A stretch of DNA of 64,000 nucleotides from Niabella soli DSM 19437 (GCF_000243115.2 NZ_CP007035.1:2480001-2544000), one strand, 5' to 3'. Numbered from the stretch's first letter, positions 24,311-34,601 are shown. Made by a program: numbers and translations. Notes: a model not told the origin generated them from the sequence alone.

Positions 24311-27300
24311 ATGTACCACTGTAGAAACTGGATTATTGTATTTCTGACAATTATCGGGTTGTGCTCCACAGCCCTGGGTCAGAACGGCAACTGGACTGTT
24401 ACCGGCATTGTTACTAACCAGGCGGGCACCGCACTGCCGGGTGTCACTGTTCAGGTTAAAGGCTCCACAATAGGAACTTCAACGAACCAGGACGGGGCCT
24501 TTACCATTCACGTGCCGCACTCCAAACAGACTAAGGCAACGCTTCTATTCACCGCTACCGGGCATCAATCGCAGGAAAAGGATATTAGTGGCAATGCCAA
24601 TATTAAGATAAGCCTTACTGCCGAAACCCTTGGAATGGATGAAGTAGTAGTAATTGGTTATGGCACGGCGAAGCGGAAAGATGTTACCGGTGCGGTAGCT
24701 TCCGTACAGGCCACCAAGCTGGAAAAAGAAGCGCCCCGGTCCGTACAGGATCTTTTAAGGGGAAATGCTGCTGGCCTTATTATTGGCCAGGGCAACAGCG
24801 CTAAGGCAGATGCTTCTTTACTGGTAAGAGGTTCTGGTACGCTAAAAGCAAGCAGCAGCCCGCTGAATGTAGTAGACGGGGTAATTTTTGACGGCTCTTT
24901 TGCAGACCTGAACCCCAATGACATCCAATCAATCGATATCCTGAAAGACGCCAGCGCCACGGCCGTATACGGGGCCAGGGCTGCTAACGGTGTGGTATTG
25001 ATCACTACCAAAAAAGGTATTGCGGGCAAACCCCGGATCACCTTTAATTCCAATGTGGGCTTTGTGGAAAATGCCAATATGCCCCGGATCATGAACGCAC
25101 CGGAATTCCTGCAATGGCGTTATGATTATGAAGTAGGAAGAAAGACCACCGCTTATCTTGAGAAATATCCTGAGATGTTTGTAGACCCACGTAAACTGGC
25201 CAATGTGAAACCTTTAGACTGGTACAATTACGACCAGAAAACCCCGGTAACTTCCGTAACGGATGAACAATTGCTCCGCAGCTGGTTAGGCCGCCTGGAA
25301 TTGAAAAGTCCGGAAATAGACAACTACCTGAATAACAGAGTTACCAACTGGGAGGATCTTGTTTTTCAGCGGGGCTTTCAGCAGGATTATACTGCAGCCA
25401 TTTCCAACAGGAACGAAAATTCCAGCTATTATTTCTCGTTGAACCATGTAGACCGCAAAGGGATTATTACCGGCGACCGTTTTAAAGATTTTCGTACAAG
25501 ACTGAATCTCGAATCAAAAGTAGCGTCCTTCCTGAAGGTGGGCGCCAATACCAATTTTTCTGTCCGGAACGAAGGTTTCCTGAAAGCAGACTGGGAGCAG
25601 ATGACCAGAATCTCTCCCTACGGTTCTAATAATATCGGCGACACCAGCAGCGTTTACCAACGTCTGCCCACCGGCGATGCCACGCCGGTAAACCCGTTTT
25701 ACGATAATATGTACCGCGATCGTAAGGATATTACCACTTCCATCAACTCAAGCCTTTATGGTATCATTACTCTTCCTTATGGATTTGAGTTTCAGACCAA
25801 TTACACCCCTACCCTGGTATGGCATGAGTATTATAATCATGAATCTTCTCTAAACGAAGCATGGGCGGCAGCCGGCGGCAGTAGCGAACGTGAGTTTGAA
25901 AAAACCTTTAACTGGCAGATCGATAATGTGCTGCGATGGAAAAAACGTTATGGCATCCATAATTTCGAAGTCACCCTGCTGCAAAACGCAGAAAAAGGAC
26001 AATACTGGGAGACCGATGCCACGGGAACTGCTTATAGCCCCAGTGATATCCTGGGCTACCATCGTTTACAAGCAGCAACTGTTCCGCATGCTTCCAGTAA
26101 TGATACGTACAAAACCGGGGACGCCCTGATGGGTCGTCTCTTCTACTCTTTAAAAGACCGGTATATGTTGACCGCTTCTATAAGAAGAGATGGCTATTCT
26201 GCCTTTGGCGCCCGGAACCCCCGGGCAACCTTCCCGGCCCTGGCCTTTGCCTGGGATCTGTCGGAAGAAAAATTTATGAAAAATACATCCTCATGGCTGG
26301 ACTATGCCAAACTGCGGCTTTCCTGGGGAAAGAACGGGAACCGGGATATTTCCGATCAGTATTCGGCCCTGGCGAATATGACCTCTGCGCTGCATCCTTA
26401 TATCAATCAAAGTGGCGTGGTATACCTTGCATCGCAGTTGTATGTAAGCCGTATGGCCAACCTGGATCTGAAATGGGAAGCCAAAGAATCCTATAACGTC
26501 GGGATTGATTTCTCAGTGCTCCATCACAGGCTGAGTGGTTCTATTGACGCGTATACAGCCACTACCAAAAACCTGCTGGTAGACCGCTCCTTATCTTCGG
26601 TTGTGGCCTTTGCAAGTGTGGCAGCCAACCTGGGCCAGATGAATAATAAAGGGTTTGAAGCAAGCCTGAACGGGATCATTATTCAGAAAAAAGACTTTGA
26701 CTGGAGCAGCGGTTTTATTTTTATGTTCAACCGCAGAAGGGTTCTCCATCTATACGGCAACACGATGACTATAAGAGATGCCAGTGGGAATGTGATCGGG
26801 CAAAGGGAGGCAGACGATCTTACCAAAGGCTGGTTCATTGGCCAGGACCCGGACCGTTACTGGAACTATGAGCGCGTTGGCGTATGGCAGGTAAGCGAAG
26901 CGGGAGCAGCTGCCCGGTACGGCAATCAGCCCGGCGACTTTAAATATAAAGATCAGAACGGAGACAGCGTACTGACCAATGCGGATAAGATCTTTCAGGG
27001 ATATAAAACCCCAAGGTACCGCTGGAGCTGGAGAAACGACATCAACTACAAACGGTTAACTCTGTCGCTTTTTGTTTATGCCAACTGGGGTGAATACGGC
27101 ACTTTTAACAGGGCGGCTAACAGTAATAGTTTCCCGGACCGGACCACCGACTATATGCAGCCGAGATGGACGGTTGATAATCCTATTAATGATTATGCGC
27201 GCATTGGTTCCAAAAACCTCGGTGATAATTATATAAACCAGTCCTTTATCCGGCTTGATAATGTTGCGCTCTCGTATGCTGTTCCCCAGTCCTGGTTAAC

Positions 27301-27445
27301 GGCCATCAAAGCACAGAGTCTGCGCATTTCGGCTTCCGTTCGTAATGCCCTGTATTGGTCGCCCTACTGGAAATTTGGGGACACCGAATCCGGCGGAGCC
27401 CCTACCCCCCGCACCTATAATTTAAGCTTTAATCTGACACTCTAA
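24311..27445 (+). CDS. SusC/RagA-family TonB-linked outer-membrane transporter
   Basis: 1044 residues. After a signal peptide ending in STALGQ comes a carboxypeptidase-regulatory-like domain (about 28-110, TNQAGTALPGVTVQVKGS), then a TonB box and plug start MDEVVVIGYGTAKRKDVTGA, the plug with VDGVIFDGSFADLNPNDIQS and ATAVYGARAANGVVLITTKK, and a beta-barrel ending in the aromatic/hydrophobic C-terminus LSFNLTL. It should import an oligosaccharide or other large nutrient in concert with the SusD-like lipoprotein 11 bases downstream. The substrate cannot be told; the downstream oxidoreductase/ThuA genes hint at a sugar or modified glycoside. Confidence 0.95.
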   Translation: MYHCRNWIIVFLTIIGLCSTALGQNGNWTVTGIVTNQAGTALPGVTVQVKGSTIGTSTNQDGAFTIHVPHSKQTKATLLFTATGHQSQEKDISGNANIKISLTAETLGMDEVVVIGYGTAKRKDVTGAVASVQATKLEKEAPRSVQDLLRGNAAGLIIGQGNSAKADASLLVRGSGTLKASSSPLNVVDGVIFDGSFADLNPNDIQSIDILKDASATAVYGARAANGVVLITTKKGIAGKPRITFNSNVGFVENANMPRIMNAPEFLQWRYDYEVGRKTTAYLEKYPEMFVDPRKLANVKPLDWYNYDQKTPVTSVTDEQLLRSWLGRLELKSPEIDNYLNNRVTNWEDLVFQRGFQQDYTAAISNRNENSSYYFSLNHVDRKGIITGDRFKDFRTRLNLESKVASFLKVGANTNFSVRNEGFLKADWEQMTRISPYGSNNIGDTSSVYQRLPTGDATPVNPFYDNMYRDRKDITTSINSSLYGIITLPYGFEFQTNYTPTLVWHEYYNHESSLNEAWAAAGGSSEREFEKTFNWQIDNVLRWKKRYGIHNFEVTLLQNAEKGQYWETDATGTAYSPSDILGYHRLQAATVPHASSNDTYKTGDALMGRLFYSLKDRYMLTASIRRDGYSAFGARNPRATFPALAFAWDLSEEKFMKNTSSWLDYAKLRLSWGKNGNRDISDQYSALANMTSALHPYINQSGVVYLASQLYVSRMANLDLKWEAKESYNVGIDFSVLHHRLSGSIDAYTATTKNLLVDRSLSSVVAFASVAANLGQMNNKGFEASLNGIIIQKKDFDWSSGFIFMFNRRRVLHLYGNTMTIRDASGNVIGQREADDLTKGWFIGQDPDRYWNYERVGVWQVSEAGAAARYGNQPGDFKYKDQNGDSVLTNADKIFQGYKTPRYRWSWRNDINYKRLTLSLFVYANWGEYGTFNRAANSNSFPDRTTDYMQPRWTVDNPINDYARIGSKNLGDNYINQSFIRLDNVALSYAVPQSWLTAIKAQSLRISASVRNALYWSPYWKFGDTESGGAPTPRTYNLSFNLTL

Positions 27446-27456
27446 TATTTAGTACT

Positions 27457-29337
27457 ATGAATCGATCTATTATATATAAAAGATTATTGCCCGTTTCACT
27501 GATGGCAATTTCGCTGGTAGCCTGTAATAAAGAATGGCTGCAACCCAAACCGCTTTCTCTGTACGAGCCAGGCGTTACCCTTAAAGACCCTGGCGCTTTT
27601 TATTCAACGCTTACCGCCTGTGAGCGGAATATGCGGCATGAATATTTTGGCGATGCGGCGCCTATACTTACCGAAATTATGCAGTCTGAAGTGGCTGTTG
27701 AAGGCACCACCGATAAGGCCGGCCCGCAAATGGATATGGACGTGTCATTATTGCCCGATGCAGACCTCAACAATACCAATACTACAAAAGTAGGCTGGTA
27801 TTTTAACGAAGGCTATAATGGTATCAAATATGCCAATACCGTGATCGACAATATCGACAATGCAAAGTTCAAAAGCGAGGCCGAAAAAAATGCCATCCTG
27901 GGCGCCGCTTATTTTCAAAGAGCATACCGCTATTTTAAATTAGTACACCAGTTTGGGGACGTACCCTTTGTGGAACACGTATTAGACCATCCCAAGGATG
28001 ATTTCTATTCCAATGACCGCTGGAGCATTCTGGCACGTCTTAAAAAAGACCTGGAATTTGCCTACCAGTGGGTGCCGGATAATGTTGACCGCGGCCGCAC
28101 TTCAAAAGGCGCCTGCGGCGTGTTATTGATGAAAGTATGCATGGCCCTGACTGATTTTGACCGCGCCATTGCCGTGGGTAAGGAAATTGTAGTCGCCCAC
28201 CCGTTAATGAGAAACCGGTTCACCTCCAATCAAAGCAAGCCCCATACGAATTTAATGTTTGACCTGCACAGCGTGGAAGCCAAACTGGATATGACCAATA
28301 CGGAAGGCCTCATGTATGTAGTGGCGTATCCCAATGCAGAACCAACAGACGGATCACCCAATGACCGCATCCAGATCATGCGCAATGCCGTACCCTACTG
28401 GAATGCAGGGGGTATTAAAACCCCGGACGGTTTAACCGGCACCATTTCTCCTTCGCCAGCCGGTACACCGGACAGCCTGGACCTGAACAAAACCTACGGG
28501 CGTGGTATCGGACGCCTGCGTCCCACCTGGTACTCCACCAATGAAATATGGAGAGCCGATAAGGAAGGAAATGACCTCCGTGGGCCTTATAACCACGATA
28601 GCTGGCGGCGGATGGAGGATCTCTTGTACAATAATCCCAGTTTAAAAGGCAAAAGTCCCTGGTATGCCAAGCACTTTGTAAAGCCCGCCGCCATGAGCGT
28701 GGAAGATACCATCCGCCTCTGGTACCCCTGGCCGCATTATAAAACATTTGTTCCCGATCCATTACAAACCTCCTGGGCCGGTGGGCAAACCCCCTGGTAT
28801 ATCTACCGTTCAGCAGAAGTATACCTGATGCTGGCTGAATGCTATTACTGGAAGAATGACCTGGGGTCGGCCGCTACTGCTATGAATGAAGTACGTACCC
28901 GGGCAGGCGCCACCCCGCTCACAGCGGCCGATATAAACATCGGAGAAATACTGGACGAAAGAGCGCGTGAGTTGTATTATGAAGAAAACCGGCATATTGA
29001 GCTGGTACGTATCGCCTATACCTACGCTAAAACCGGTAAGCCCTGCGAGATCTTTGGCGGACGCGTATATAAACTGGATAATATAAGCGGCCCCGGAGGT
29101 ACCGGCGCCAATGTAAAACAGATGGGTATCAATTTCTGGTACGACCGGGTAGTAAGCCGGAGCAATTTTTATAATCACGGCGTAAAACATAAATGGGCCG
29201 AGTACAAAGTAAGCGTACATCATATTTTGTGGCCCATACCTACAGCAGCTATCACCTTAAATGTAAACGGCGTCATCAATCAGAATATCGGTTACCCCGG
29301 TGCAGAGCTTAATGTAAAAGCTGTTCCGGTACCATAA
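27457..29337 (+). CDS. SusD/RagB-family nutrient-binding outer-membrane lipoprotein
   Basis: 626 residues. The lipobox LVAC puts the acylated Cys at residue 23. TPR-like helices follow (EKNAILGAAYFQRAYRYFKL), and the C-terminal part has the family blocks YRSAEVYLMLAECYYW, AATAMNEVRTRAGATPL and ILDERARELYYEENRHIELV. It forms the lid over the SusC barrel and is co-transcribed with it (11-base gap). It is longer than SusD of B. thetaiotaomicron (551). A strong terminator 48 bases after the stop closes the susCD transcript. Confidence 0.95.
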   Translation: MNRSIIYKRLLPVSLMAISLVACNKEWLQPKPLSLYEPGVTLKDPGAFYSTLTACERNMRHEYFGDAAPILTEIMQSEVAVEGTTDKAGPQMDMDVSLLPDADLNNTNTTKVGWYFNEGYNGIKYANTVIDNIDNAKFKSEAEKNAILGAAYFQRAYRYFKLVHQFGDVPFVEHVLDHPKDDFYSNDRWSILARLKKDLEFAYQWVPDNVDRGRTSKGACGVLLMKVCMALTDFDRAIAVGKEIVVAHPLMRNRFTSNQSKPHTNLMFDLHSVEAKLDMTNTEGLMYVVAYPNAEPTDGSPNDRIQIMRNAVPYWNAGGIKTPDGLTGTISPSPAGTPDSLDLNKTYGRGIGRLRPTWYSTNEIWRADKEGNDLRGPYNHDSWRRMEDLLYNNPSLKGKSPWYAKHFVKPAAMSVEDTIRLWYPWPHYKTFVPDPLQTSWAGGQTPWYIYRSAEVYLMLAECYYWKNDLGSAATAMNEVRTRAGATPLTAADINIGEILDERARELYYEENRHIELVRIAYTYAKTGKPCEIFGGRVYKLDNISGPGGTGANVKQMGINFWYDRVVSRSNFYNHGVKHKWAEYKVSVHHILWPIPTAAITLNVNGVINQNIGYPGAELNVKAVPVP

Positions 29338-29384
29338 TTAATAAATTACACGATTATCGTTTAATAAGGATTCATTTCAATTAT

Positions 29385-29417
29385 AAAGGGCTGCTCCAAC
29401 AGGAGTGGCCCTTTTTT
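29385..29417 (+). terminator. rho-independent terminator after susD
   Basis: AAAGGGCTGCTCC (29385-29397) and GGAGTGGCCCTTT (29402-29414) pair over 13 bp with two G-T wobbles and an AACA loop, followed by a T run to 29417. The remaining 140 bases before the next gene show nothing clear. Confidence 0.85.
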
Positions 29418-29560
29418 ATAGCACTCAAACGTTATAGTAAAAATCGGGCCGTCCTCTCAACTAAATTGCTTATTTTAGACAGACTGTAACGCTCCGTCAC
29501 AGAACCAAAGACATTTCAGTGCTTCTTTGGGCCTAACGATTAACTTGTAAATTCAGGAAT

Positions 29561-30979
29561 ATGTCCAGATTAAAAAGCCGAAGATCCTTTTTAAAGAACT
29601 CCGCTAAACTAACCGCCGGCGCCTTTTTGCTCCCGCAAGCCCCCATGATCGTTCCATCGTCTTTCTTCACCAAGGACGCCCCCAGCAATAAGGTTAACGT
29701 CGGGCAGATCGGCTGTGGCCGTATCGCCATGACGCATGACCAGGTAGAAACCTTTAAGCATGAGGCGGTACGTATTGTAGCTATGGCTGATCCTGACCGG
29801 TATAGACTGGAAGCGGGAAAAAAACGGATCGAAGGCTGGTACGAAAAGAAAACCGGGAAGGCCAATTACATTGATATAAAAATGTACGACAACTACCAGG
29901 AGTTATTGTTAAATAAAGATATCGATGCCGTTATCATCAGCACACCGGATCACTGGCACGCGCAACCCGCCATGGAAGCGGCTTTGGCGGGCAAGCACAT
30001 CTACCTGCAAAAGCCTACTTCGCTTACGATTGAAGAAGGCCGCTCCATGAGCAACGTGGTGCGCCAGTCGGGCGTAACCTTTCAATTGGGTAGTCAGCAG
30101 CGTTCCGTTAGTCCCTGGCCCCAATTTAAAAAAGCCTGCGAACTGGTGCGCAATGGCCGCATCGGCAAATTACACTCCGTGCAGGTGGGCCTGCCGGCCG
30201 ATCCACCGGGGGGCAACACCACGGAAATGCCCATCCCCGAAGGGTTTAACTATGACCTGTGGCTGGGGTCCACTCCTTATATTTATTATACGCAAGACCG
30301 GGTGCATAATCAAAAAGATATTGAATCCCGCGGGGGCTGGCTGCGCATGGAACAATTCGGCGCGGGCATGATCACCGGCTGGGGCGTGCATCATATCGAT
30401 ATTGCGCATTGGGGCATGGATACGGAACTGACCGGTCCCATAGAGATTGAAGGCACGGCGCAATTCCCCAAAACAGGTTTATGGAATGTACATGGCGATT
30501 ATGAAGTGACCGCCAAGTATGCCAACGGTGTAACCATGCACATCAACAGCAAAAACCCCAACGGCGTTAAATTTGAGGGATCCGAGGGCTGGATCTTCGT
30601 TTCGCGCGGTAACGTGGGCGTTACCGCCAGCGACCCGGGCTCCGGCGGGCAAAACAAAGCCTTCAATGCCAGTAATCCGAATATACTTACTTCTGTGATC
30701 AAACCCAATGAGATCCATTTGTATGAAAGTCGCGAGCAACACCTGAGCTGGATCGATTGTATCCTCAATAAAAAACCAACGATCAGTCCGGCAGAAGTGG
30801 CCCATCGCTCCTGCAGCGCCTGTTTGATCGCGCATGCGGCCATGAAAATGGGCACCAAATTATATTGGGATCCGGAAAAGGAAGTATTCAAAAATAATAT
30901 TGAAGCAAACAAATTACTATCCAGACCGCAGCGTTATCCTTACGGAACAAATTATGTATTAAATAAATTAAAGAAATAG
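29561..30979 (+). CDS. Gfo/Idh/MocA-family oxidoreductase with Tat signal
   Basis: 472 residues. The N-terminus SRRSFLKNSAKLTAGAFLLP is a twin-arginine signal, so it is exported folded with its cofactor to the periplasm. A Rossmann fold follows: VGQIGCGRIAMTH at about 48-60, AMADPDRYRLEAG, and LQKPTSLTIEEGRS, the (E/Q)KP block of the active site. The C-terminal half (WGVHHIDIAHWGMD) carries His residues of the catalytic region. Members act on NAD(P)-dependent sugar oxidation or glycoside chemistry. Its stop abuts the next gene. Expected to work with the lipoprotein, PmoA-like and ThuA-like products downstream. Confidence 0.9.
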   Translation: MSRLKSRRSFLKNSAKLTAGAFLLPQAPMIVPSSFFTKDAPSNKVNVGQIGCGRIAMTHDQVETFKHEAVRIVAMADPDRYRLEAGKKRIEGWYEKKTGKANYIDIKMYDNYQELLLNKDIDAVIISTPDHWHAQPAMEAALAGKHIYLQKPTSLTIEEGRSMSNVVRQSGVTFQLGSQQRSVSPWPQFKKACELVRNGRIGKLHSVQVGLPADPPGGNTTEMPIPEGFNYDLWLGSTPYIYYTQDRVHNQKDIESRGGWLRMEQFGAGMITGWGVHHIDIAHWGMDTELTGPIEIEGTAQFPKTGLWNVHGDYEVTAKYANGVTMHINSKNPNGVKFEGSEGWIFVSRGNVGVTASDPGSGGQNKAFNASNPNILTSVIKPNEIHLYESREQHLSWIDCILNKKPTISPAEVAHRSCSACLIAHAAMKMGTKLYWDPEKEVFKNNIEANKLLSRPQRYPYGTNYVLNKLKK

Positions 30980-32377
30980 ATGAAGAAAATTGTACTCCCT
31001 GTTGCCTTGCTGGCGATGTTGGCCGCTTGTAAAAGTAACGACACCAAAAAAGAAAATGAGCAAGGCGACAAGAAACTGCTATCCATTATAACCCTCGACC
31101 CCGGCCACTTTCACGCCGCACTGGTACAAAAAGAAATGTACCCGGATGTGGATAGCAATGTTTATGTATATGCCCCTGCAGGTGAAGACCTGGACCTGCA
31201 TTTAAAACGCATCGAAGCCTTTAATACACGGGCAGCGAATCCCACTCATTGGAAAGAAAATGTATATACCGGCGCCGATTTTTTTCAAAAAATGATCCAG
31301 GAAAAAAAGGGAAATCTGGTGGTGATGAGTGGCAACAACCAGAAGAAGGCAGAATACGTTTTGAACACAATAGATGCGGGTATGAACGTGCTGGCTGATA
31401 AACCCATGGCGATCGACCAGCCGGGATTTGAACTGATAAAAAATGCTTTTGCAAAAGCCGCGGAAAAAAAGGTGTTGCTCTATGATATCATGACAGAGCG
31501 TTTTGAGATCAACTCCACCCTGCAACGTGAGCTGGCACAGATGCAGAAGGTATTTGGCACCCAGGAAAAAGGTACGCCCGACAACCCGGGGGTTACCAAA
31601 TCGAGCGTTCACTTTTTATACAAATCCGTGTCCGGCGCGGTATTGCAGCGTCCGGCCTGGTTTTTTGATGTAACCCAGCAGGGCGAAGGCATTGCCGATG
31701 TATCCACGCACCTGGTAGACCTGGCACAGATCGAATGTTTCCCCGGCCAGGCGCTGGATTACCAGAAAGATGTGGAACTGGTTTCGGCAAAACACTGGAC
31801 CACTCCCCTTACTTTAAGCCAGTTTACTGAAATAACCAAGCAACCGGCGTTCCCTGATTATCTGAAGCAAAACGTAACAAAGGACACTATTTTAAATACC
31901 TATTTCAATGGCTCCTTCCAGTATAAGCTGCGCGGCATCAATATTAAGATCACGGCTACCTGGGATTATAAAGCACCGGCAGGTTCGGGAGATACGTATT
32001 ACTCAGCGCTGCGCGGCACGCGGGCTAATTTAACCATCCGTCAGGGCCTGGAAGAAAATTACAAACCTACACTGTACATCGAACCGGTTAAAAGCAATGA
32101 TGCCAGCTTCGAAAAAGATCTTACTGACGCTATGGCAACACTGCAGGCTAAGTATCCTGGTGTTTCCATAAAGAAAACGGCAAAAGGATGGCAGGCCGTA
32201 GTTCCGGAGAAATATAACACAGGGCACGAAGCGCATTTCGGGCAGGTGATGCAGCACTATCTGCAGTTCCTGAAAGAAAAGAAATTACCCGCCTGGGAAG
32301 TGCCTAATATGATCACCAAATATTTCACGACCACTGCTGCATTGGAGCTGGCAAAAAAATCAGCAACAAAAAAATAA
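30980..32377 (+). CDS. Gfo/Idh/MocA-like lipoprotein with oxidoreductase C-terminal domain
   Basis: 465 residues with lipobox LAAC (Cys near 17), so it is a lipoprotein. The Rossmann-type start is altered (LLSIITLDPGHFHAALVQKE, without a GxGxxG), but the NVLADKPMAID block corresponds to the EKP motif of the family and the C-terminal half fits the putative oxidoreductase C-terminal domain of Bacteroidota. Whether it still binds NAD is doubtful. The ATG follows directly on the stop of the previous gene, and the next gene starts one base after its stop, so the three form one operon. Confidence 0.85.
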   Translation: MKKIVLPVALLAMLAACKSNDTKKENEQGDKKLLSIITLDPGHFHAALVQKEMYPDVDSNVYVYAPAGEDLDLHLKRIEAFNTRAANPTHWKENVYTGADFFQKMIQEKKGNLVVMSGNNQKKAEYVLNTIDAGMNVLADKPMAIDQPGFELIKNAFAKAAEKKVLLYDIMTERFEINSTLQRELAQMQKVFGTQEKGTPDNPGVTKSSVHFLYKSVSGAVLQRPAWFFDVTQQGEGIADVSTHLVDLAQIECFPGQALDYQKDVELVSAKHWTTPLTLSQFTEITKQPAFPDYLKQNVTKDTILNTYFNGSFQYKLRGINIKITATWDYKAPAGSGDTYYSALRGTRANLTIRQGLEENYKPTLYIEPVKSNDASFEKDLTDAMATLQAKYPGVSIKKTAKGWQAVVPEKYNTGHEAHFGQVMQHYLQFLKEKKLPAWEVPNMITKYFTTTAALELAKKSATKK

Positions 32378-32378
32378 C

Positions 32379-33620
32379 ATGATCCGAAAAATATTTTTAG
32401 CAGGGTTCTTTGTAGGGATGATAAATTTGTCATCCCTACAGGCGCAGCGCATCAGTAGTTGGCAGGTACATACCACCGGAAAAGGAAACTTCTCCATTCC
32501 GATGAGCATTAACCTGGATGCGGTTTCTTTTGTACCCGACAGCAGCCTGCAGCTTTTTGAAACGACCGGCGGAAAAAAAACAGCGGTTCCATTTCAGATC
32601 GAAACAGAAGAAGGGCGCCGGTTATGCTGGCTGATAGAGCCCGCCCGCGTGGCTACGCGCTCTTATGAATTGGTAAAGGGAAAAAGAGAAAATTTCGCTC
32701 CATCGCTGCAAACACCTCTTGAAGGCGGTGCATTGACCATCATGAGCGGCGATAAAAAATTACTGCGTTATCATTCCGAAACGGTTTATCCGCCCAAGGG
32801 TATTGATACTGCTTATAAGCGCAGCGGCTTTATTCATCCCCTCTGGACGCCCAATGGCGAAGAGCTGACGCGCATTAATGCGCCGGATCATTATCACCAC
32901 TGGGGGCTGTGGAATCCCTGGACACATGTGCTGTTTGAAAAAGATACCGTTGATTTCTGGAACCTGAAAGATCGTAAAGGCACGGTACGCTTCGCGGGAT
33001 TTGCATCTATTGCCGATGGCCCTGTGTATGCCGGTTACCAAACCTTGCATCAGCACATCGCCTTTAAAAAAGACGGATCAGAAAAAAATGCGATCAACGA
33101 ATTACAAACCGTAAAGATCTATCGCCAGCAAAAAGATAATGACGCCTATTATATAATGGATATTACCGTTCAGTTGAGCTGTGCCAGTGCCAGTCCGGTA
33201 AAACTGCTGGAATACCGTTATGGCGGTCTGGGCATCCGTGCCACCGAGGCCTGGAACAAGGATAACAGCACTATATTCACCTCAGAAGGAAAGAACCGTA
33301 AAGAAGCCGATGGCAGTACCGCCCGCTGGTGTGTTGCGGAAGGACAATTAAACAAACAGTATGGCGGGTTGGAAATGATGAGCTATCCGGCAAATTACAA
33401 CTATCCCGAACCGCTGCGCATCTGGCCGGAAAACATGAACAACCGGGGCGATGTATTTCTTAATTTCTCGCCTACCAAGAATAAAGATTGGTTGCTGGAA
33501 CCGGGCAAACAATATATTTTAAAATATCGTTTCCTGGTGTTCAATAATCAACTGGCGAAAGAAAAAGCGGAAGAAGCCTGGCAGTCGTTCGCACATCCGC
33601 CAACGGTTAGTTTTAAATGA
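32379..33620 (+). CDS. secreted PmoA/DUF6807-family protein
   Basis: 413 residues with a signal peptide (IFLAGFFVGMINLSSLQAQ). The block RSGFIHPLWTPNGEELTR followed by DHYHHWGLWNPW is typical of the PmoA/DUF6807 family, whose members lie near Gfo/Idh/MocA and ThuA genes in Bacteroidota and planctomycetes. The His cluster HYHHWG may be a metal or active site. The biochemical role of the family is not settled. It is the third gene of the operon that starts at 29561. Confidence 0.8.
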   Translation: MIRKIFLAGFFVGMINLSSLQAQRISSWQVHTTGKGNFSIPMSINLDAVSFVPDSSLQLFETTGGKKTAVPFQIETEEGRRLCWLIEPARVATRSYELVKGKRENFAPSLQTPLEGGALTIMSGDKKLLRYHSETVYPPKGIDTAYKRSGFIHPLWTPNGEELTRINAPDHYHHWGLWNPWTHVLFEKDTVDFWNLKDRKGTVRFAGFASIADGPVYAGYQTLHQHIAFKKDGSEKNAINELQTVKIYRQQKDNDAYYIMDITVQLSCASASPVKLLEYRYGGLGIRATEAWNKDNSTIFTSEGKNRKEADGSTARWCVAEGQLNKQYGGLEMMSYPANYNYPEPLRIWPENMNNRGDVFLNFSPTKNKDWLLEPGKQYILKYRFLVFNNQLAKEKAEEAWQSFAHPPTVSFK

Positions 33621-33649
33621 ACGTATGTCCGATCAATAATTTTAGGTAT

Positions 33650-33728
33650 CCCGCTGATTCCAGCAGATTTTTTTCGCTGATGTTCGCTGATCTTGTTTTT
33701 TCTGCGGCACATCTGCGCTATCTGCGGG
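33650..33728. repeat. degenerate CGCTGAT/TCTGCG intergenic repeat
   Basis: CCCGCTGA at 33650-33657 and TCTGCGGG at 33721-33728 form near-complementary ends. In between are TCGCTGATGTTCGCTGATC and TCTGCGGCACATCTGCGC. The 141-base gap before the ThuA gene consists mostly of this repeat. Confidence 0.55.
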
Positions 33729-33761
33729 AGCTTTAATCTCTTACTCTGGTTAATTTAAAAT

Positions 33762-34601
33762 ATGAAAAGAATTTTAGCAATACTCTTTACGATCACGGCC
33801 CTTGCAACAGGACCTCTATCCAACGCCCAAACCGTAAACTGGAAAAAGGTAAAAGTGCTGGTCTATACAAAAAATGGAACGGGCTATGTGCATGATAATA
33901 TTCCGTCTGCAGTAAAAGCCATTCAAAAACTGGGCACACAATATGGTTTCAAAGTCGATACCAGCGCCGATCCGGCAGTAATGACAGAAGCCAACCTGCA
34001 ACAGTACACCTTGCTGATCTTCCCCAGTACCAATAATGACGTTTTCAATACCGATGCACAGCGCGTCGCCTTCCGGCGCTATATTGAAGCCGGCGGCGGT
34101 TTTGTGGGCCTGCATTCCGTAACCGGCACTGAACGCAACTGGCGCTGGTTCAAAATGATGCTGGGCGGCACTTTTGCCTGGCATGCCCGGTTCCAGAAAT
34201 TTACGGTCAGGGTTATTGATAGCCGGCATCCTTCTATGCAAGGTACGCCCGCAGTATGGGAAAAAGGAGATGAATGTTATTTTGCCAAAGAGCTGTATCC
34301 CGGCCCCAGGGTTTTAATGGTGCATGATCTGCGCACCATCGATACTACCAATGCCCAACAAAAAGCAGCGTTGGAAAAGAACCGCGGCACTTTCGGCGAT
34401 TTTTACCCGAACACCTGGGAATACGCGTTCGACGGCGGTCACACCTGGGTTACCACCCTGGGGCATGATAAAAAAGATTACAGTGATCCCACTTATTTAA
34501 ATCATATTCTGGGCGGCATCCGCTTTATAGCCAGCCAGGTAAAAGCCATTGATTTCAAAAAATCCTATGCCGCACAGCGGGATGAGGAGGTAAGGTTTTG
34601 A
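33762..34601 (+). CDS. secreted ThuA-like protein (trehalose-utilisation family)
   Basis: 279 residues, signal peptide ending in PLSNAQ, then a class I glutamine-amidotransferase-like fold of the ThuA family: VLVYTKNGTGYVHDNIPSAV, YTLLIFPSTNNDVFN, RRYIEAGGGFVGLHSV, and WHARFQKFTVRV. ThuA-like proteins accompany sugar-oxidising Gfo/Idh/MocA enzymes; in Rhizobiaceae ThuA is needed with ThuB to use trehalose through 3-keto derivatives. The companion genes just upstream fit such a pathway in the periplasm. Catalytic residues are not defined enough to point to here. Confidence 0.88.
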   Translation: MKRILAILFTITALATGPLSNAQTVNWKKVKVLVYTKNGTGYVHDNIPSAVKAIQKLGTQYGFKVDTSADPAVMTEANLQQYTLLIFPSTNNDVFNTDAQRVAFRRYIEAGGGFVGLHSVTGTERNWRWFKMMLGGTFAWHARFQKFTVRVIDSRHPSMQGTPAVWEKGDECYFAKELYPGPRVLMVHDLRTIDTTNAQQKAALEKNRGTFGDFYPNTWEYAFDGGHTWVTTLGHDKKDYSDPTYLNHILGGIRFIASQVKAIDFKKSYAAQRDEEVRF

